Below, in pieces: positions 63,621 through 64,000 of a stretch of DNA of 64,000 bases (its first letter is position 1; each line of letters opens with the position of its first letter). A program made the translations under genes and the position numbers. The notes under the pieces are model-generated. The model saw only the letters and a program-made list of their open reading frames with translations, ran no database searches and had not been told where the DNA came from. Source of the DNA: Certhia americana (Eukaryota; Chordata; Aves; Passeriformes; Certhiidae); NCBI GenBank assembly GCA_018697195.1, contig CM031878.1:41858514-41922513 (forward strand). The letters run 5' to 3'.

Positions 63621-64000
63621 TAAGAAAAACATCTGAAGTTCACATATGATATAAAGTAACCAGGTGGGAGATTTGTTTGGTTCTAAACAAAAAGCAAAAA
63701 ACAAAAAAACAAACAAAAAAAATTTAAAAGAATGGAAAGTAAAATCACAACAGAAAACCTAGTACATTAAAAAGCTTTGCTGAAATTTATCTAAATATTC
63801 ACAGGCAAAGATAGTTGCAGGAGATATGGAGGAGCTAGATGCAGAGCAAAAGAAAGAGGGTACAGAAACAAAGGAACCATTGTATTTATGAGAGAGCACT
63901 TGGCAAAATCATCCTCTAGACTGGGTTATCTGAAAGTATATAAAATTTTGACAGTACGTTGTGTTTTGCTTCCATAGCAATTCTGTTAACAATGAGAAAT

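Larger units (their letters stand above)
37163..64000. other. Presumed CDC42SE2 5' UTR intron and upstream sequence
   Basis: The acceptor at 37163 requires a donor somewhere at higher coordinates, so at least part of this 26.8-kb stretch is intron. No CpG island, first exon or other coding exon is recognisable up to 64000. Apart from the listed CR1 copies, simple repeats and GC-richer blocks, the segments 37163-40528, 40746-47999, 49021-59939 and 60301-64000 show only AT-rich sequence, homopolymer runs (41811-41827, 44115-44130, 58512-58529, 62861-62873) and chance frames. An upstream non-coding exon could be hidden here. Confidence 0.6.

Noticed and set aside
1..64000. Search for CRISPR arrays, operons, phage or bacterial islands
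   Set aside because: The sequence is vertebrate intronic DNA. The repeats present are LINE, LTR and simple repeats, with no regularly spaced direct repeats or bacterial gene layout.
1..64000. tRNA, rRNA, snRNA or microRNA genes
   Set aside because: No conserved tRNA A/B boxes with cloverleaf, U6-like or rRNA sequence was recognised. The AT hairpin at 9827-9861 is too short and AT-only to call a microRNA precursor.

Overview
The window is vertebrate nuclear DNA, almost certainly from a bird and probably a passerine. It is AT-rich and CpG-poor, has no prokaryote-style gene density, and carries several CR1 LINE copies with avian-type 3' ends plus an LTR that resembles passerine ERVL/ERV3-type LTRs. 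Nearly all open reading frames here are chance frames or repeat debris.

One protein-coding gene can be read with confidence: CDC42SE2 (CDC42 small effector 2, SPEC2), on the minus strand. Its complete 84-residue protein is split over three phase-0 coding exons at 36896-36843 (18 codons), 10130-10029 (34 codons) and 5488-5390 (32 codons plus TAA). The introns between them are 26.7 kb and 4.5 kb, and all junctions are GT-AG. The start-codon exon also holds about 266 nt of 5' leader (37162-36897) with one short upstream ORF. A strong donor 19 nt after the stop codon and a strong acceptor at 4945 suggest that the 3' untranslated region is itself interrupted by a 425-nt intron, with the terminal exon running to a poly(A) signal at 3109-3104. 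The promoter and first exon(s) are not visible; they should lie beyond position 64000 or in an unrecognised upstream non-coding exon.

Layout from left to right: 1-3040 is downstream flank, possibly the tail of a convergent neighbour; 3090-5488 is the CDC42SE2 3' UTR and last coding exon; 5489-10028 is the intron before the last coding exon; 10029-10130 is the CRIB exon; 10131-36842 is the large intron, which contains a CR1 (19.7 kb), a solo LTR (24.6-25.3 kb), two A/C-only tracts (26.8-27.3 kb), a rearranged CR1 (33.9-34.4 kb) and a 26-bp direct repeat pair (36.0/36.5 kb); 36843-37162 is the start-codon exon; 37163-64000 is presumed 5' UTR intron and upstream sequence, with CR1 copies at 40.5 and 48.0-49.0 kb and a relatively GC-rich block with GATA and E-box motifs near 60.0-60.3 kb.

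I see no undescribed multi-gene system. The points most worth checking are the predicted 3' UTR intron, the CR1 that joins ORF1-region sequence to a 3' end, the LTR with an expanded internal repeat, and an unidentified decayed coding-like stretch near 13.6-14.05 kb. Family assignments of repeats and of CDC42SE2 rest on recognition from memory; no search was run.
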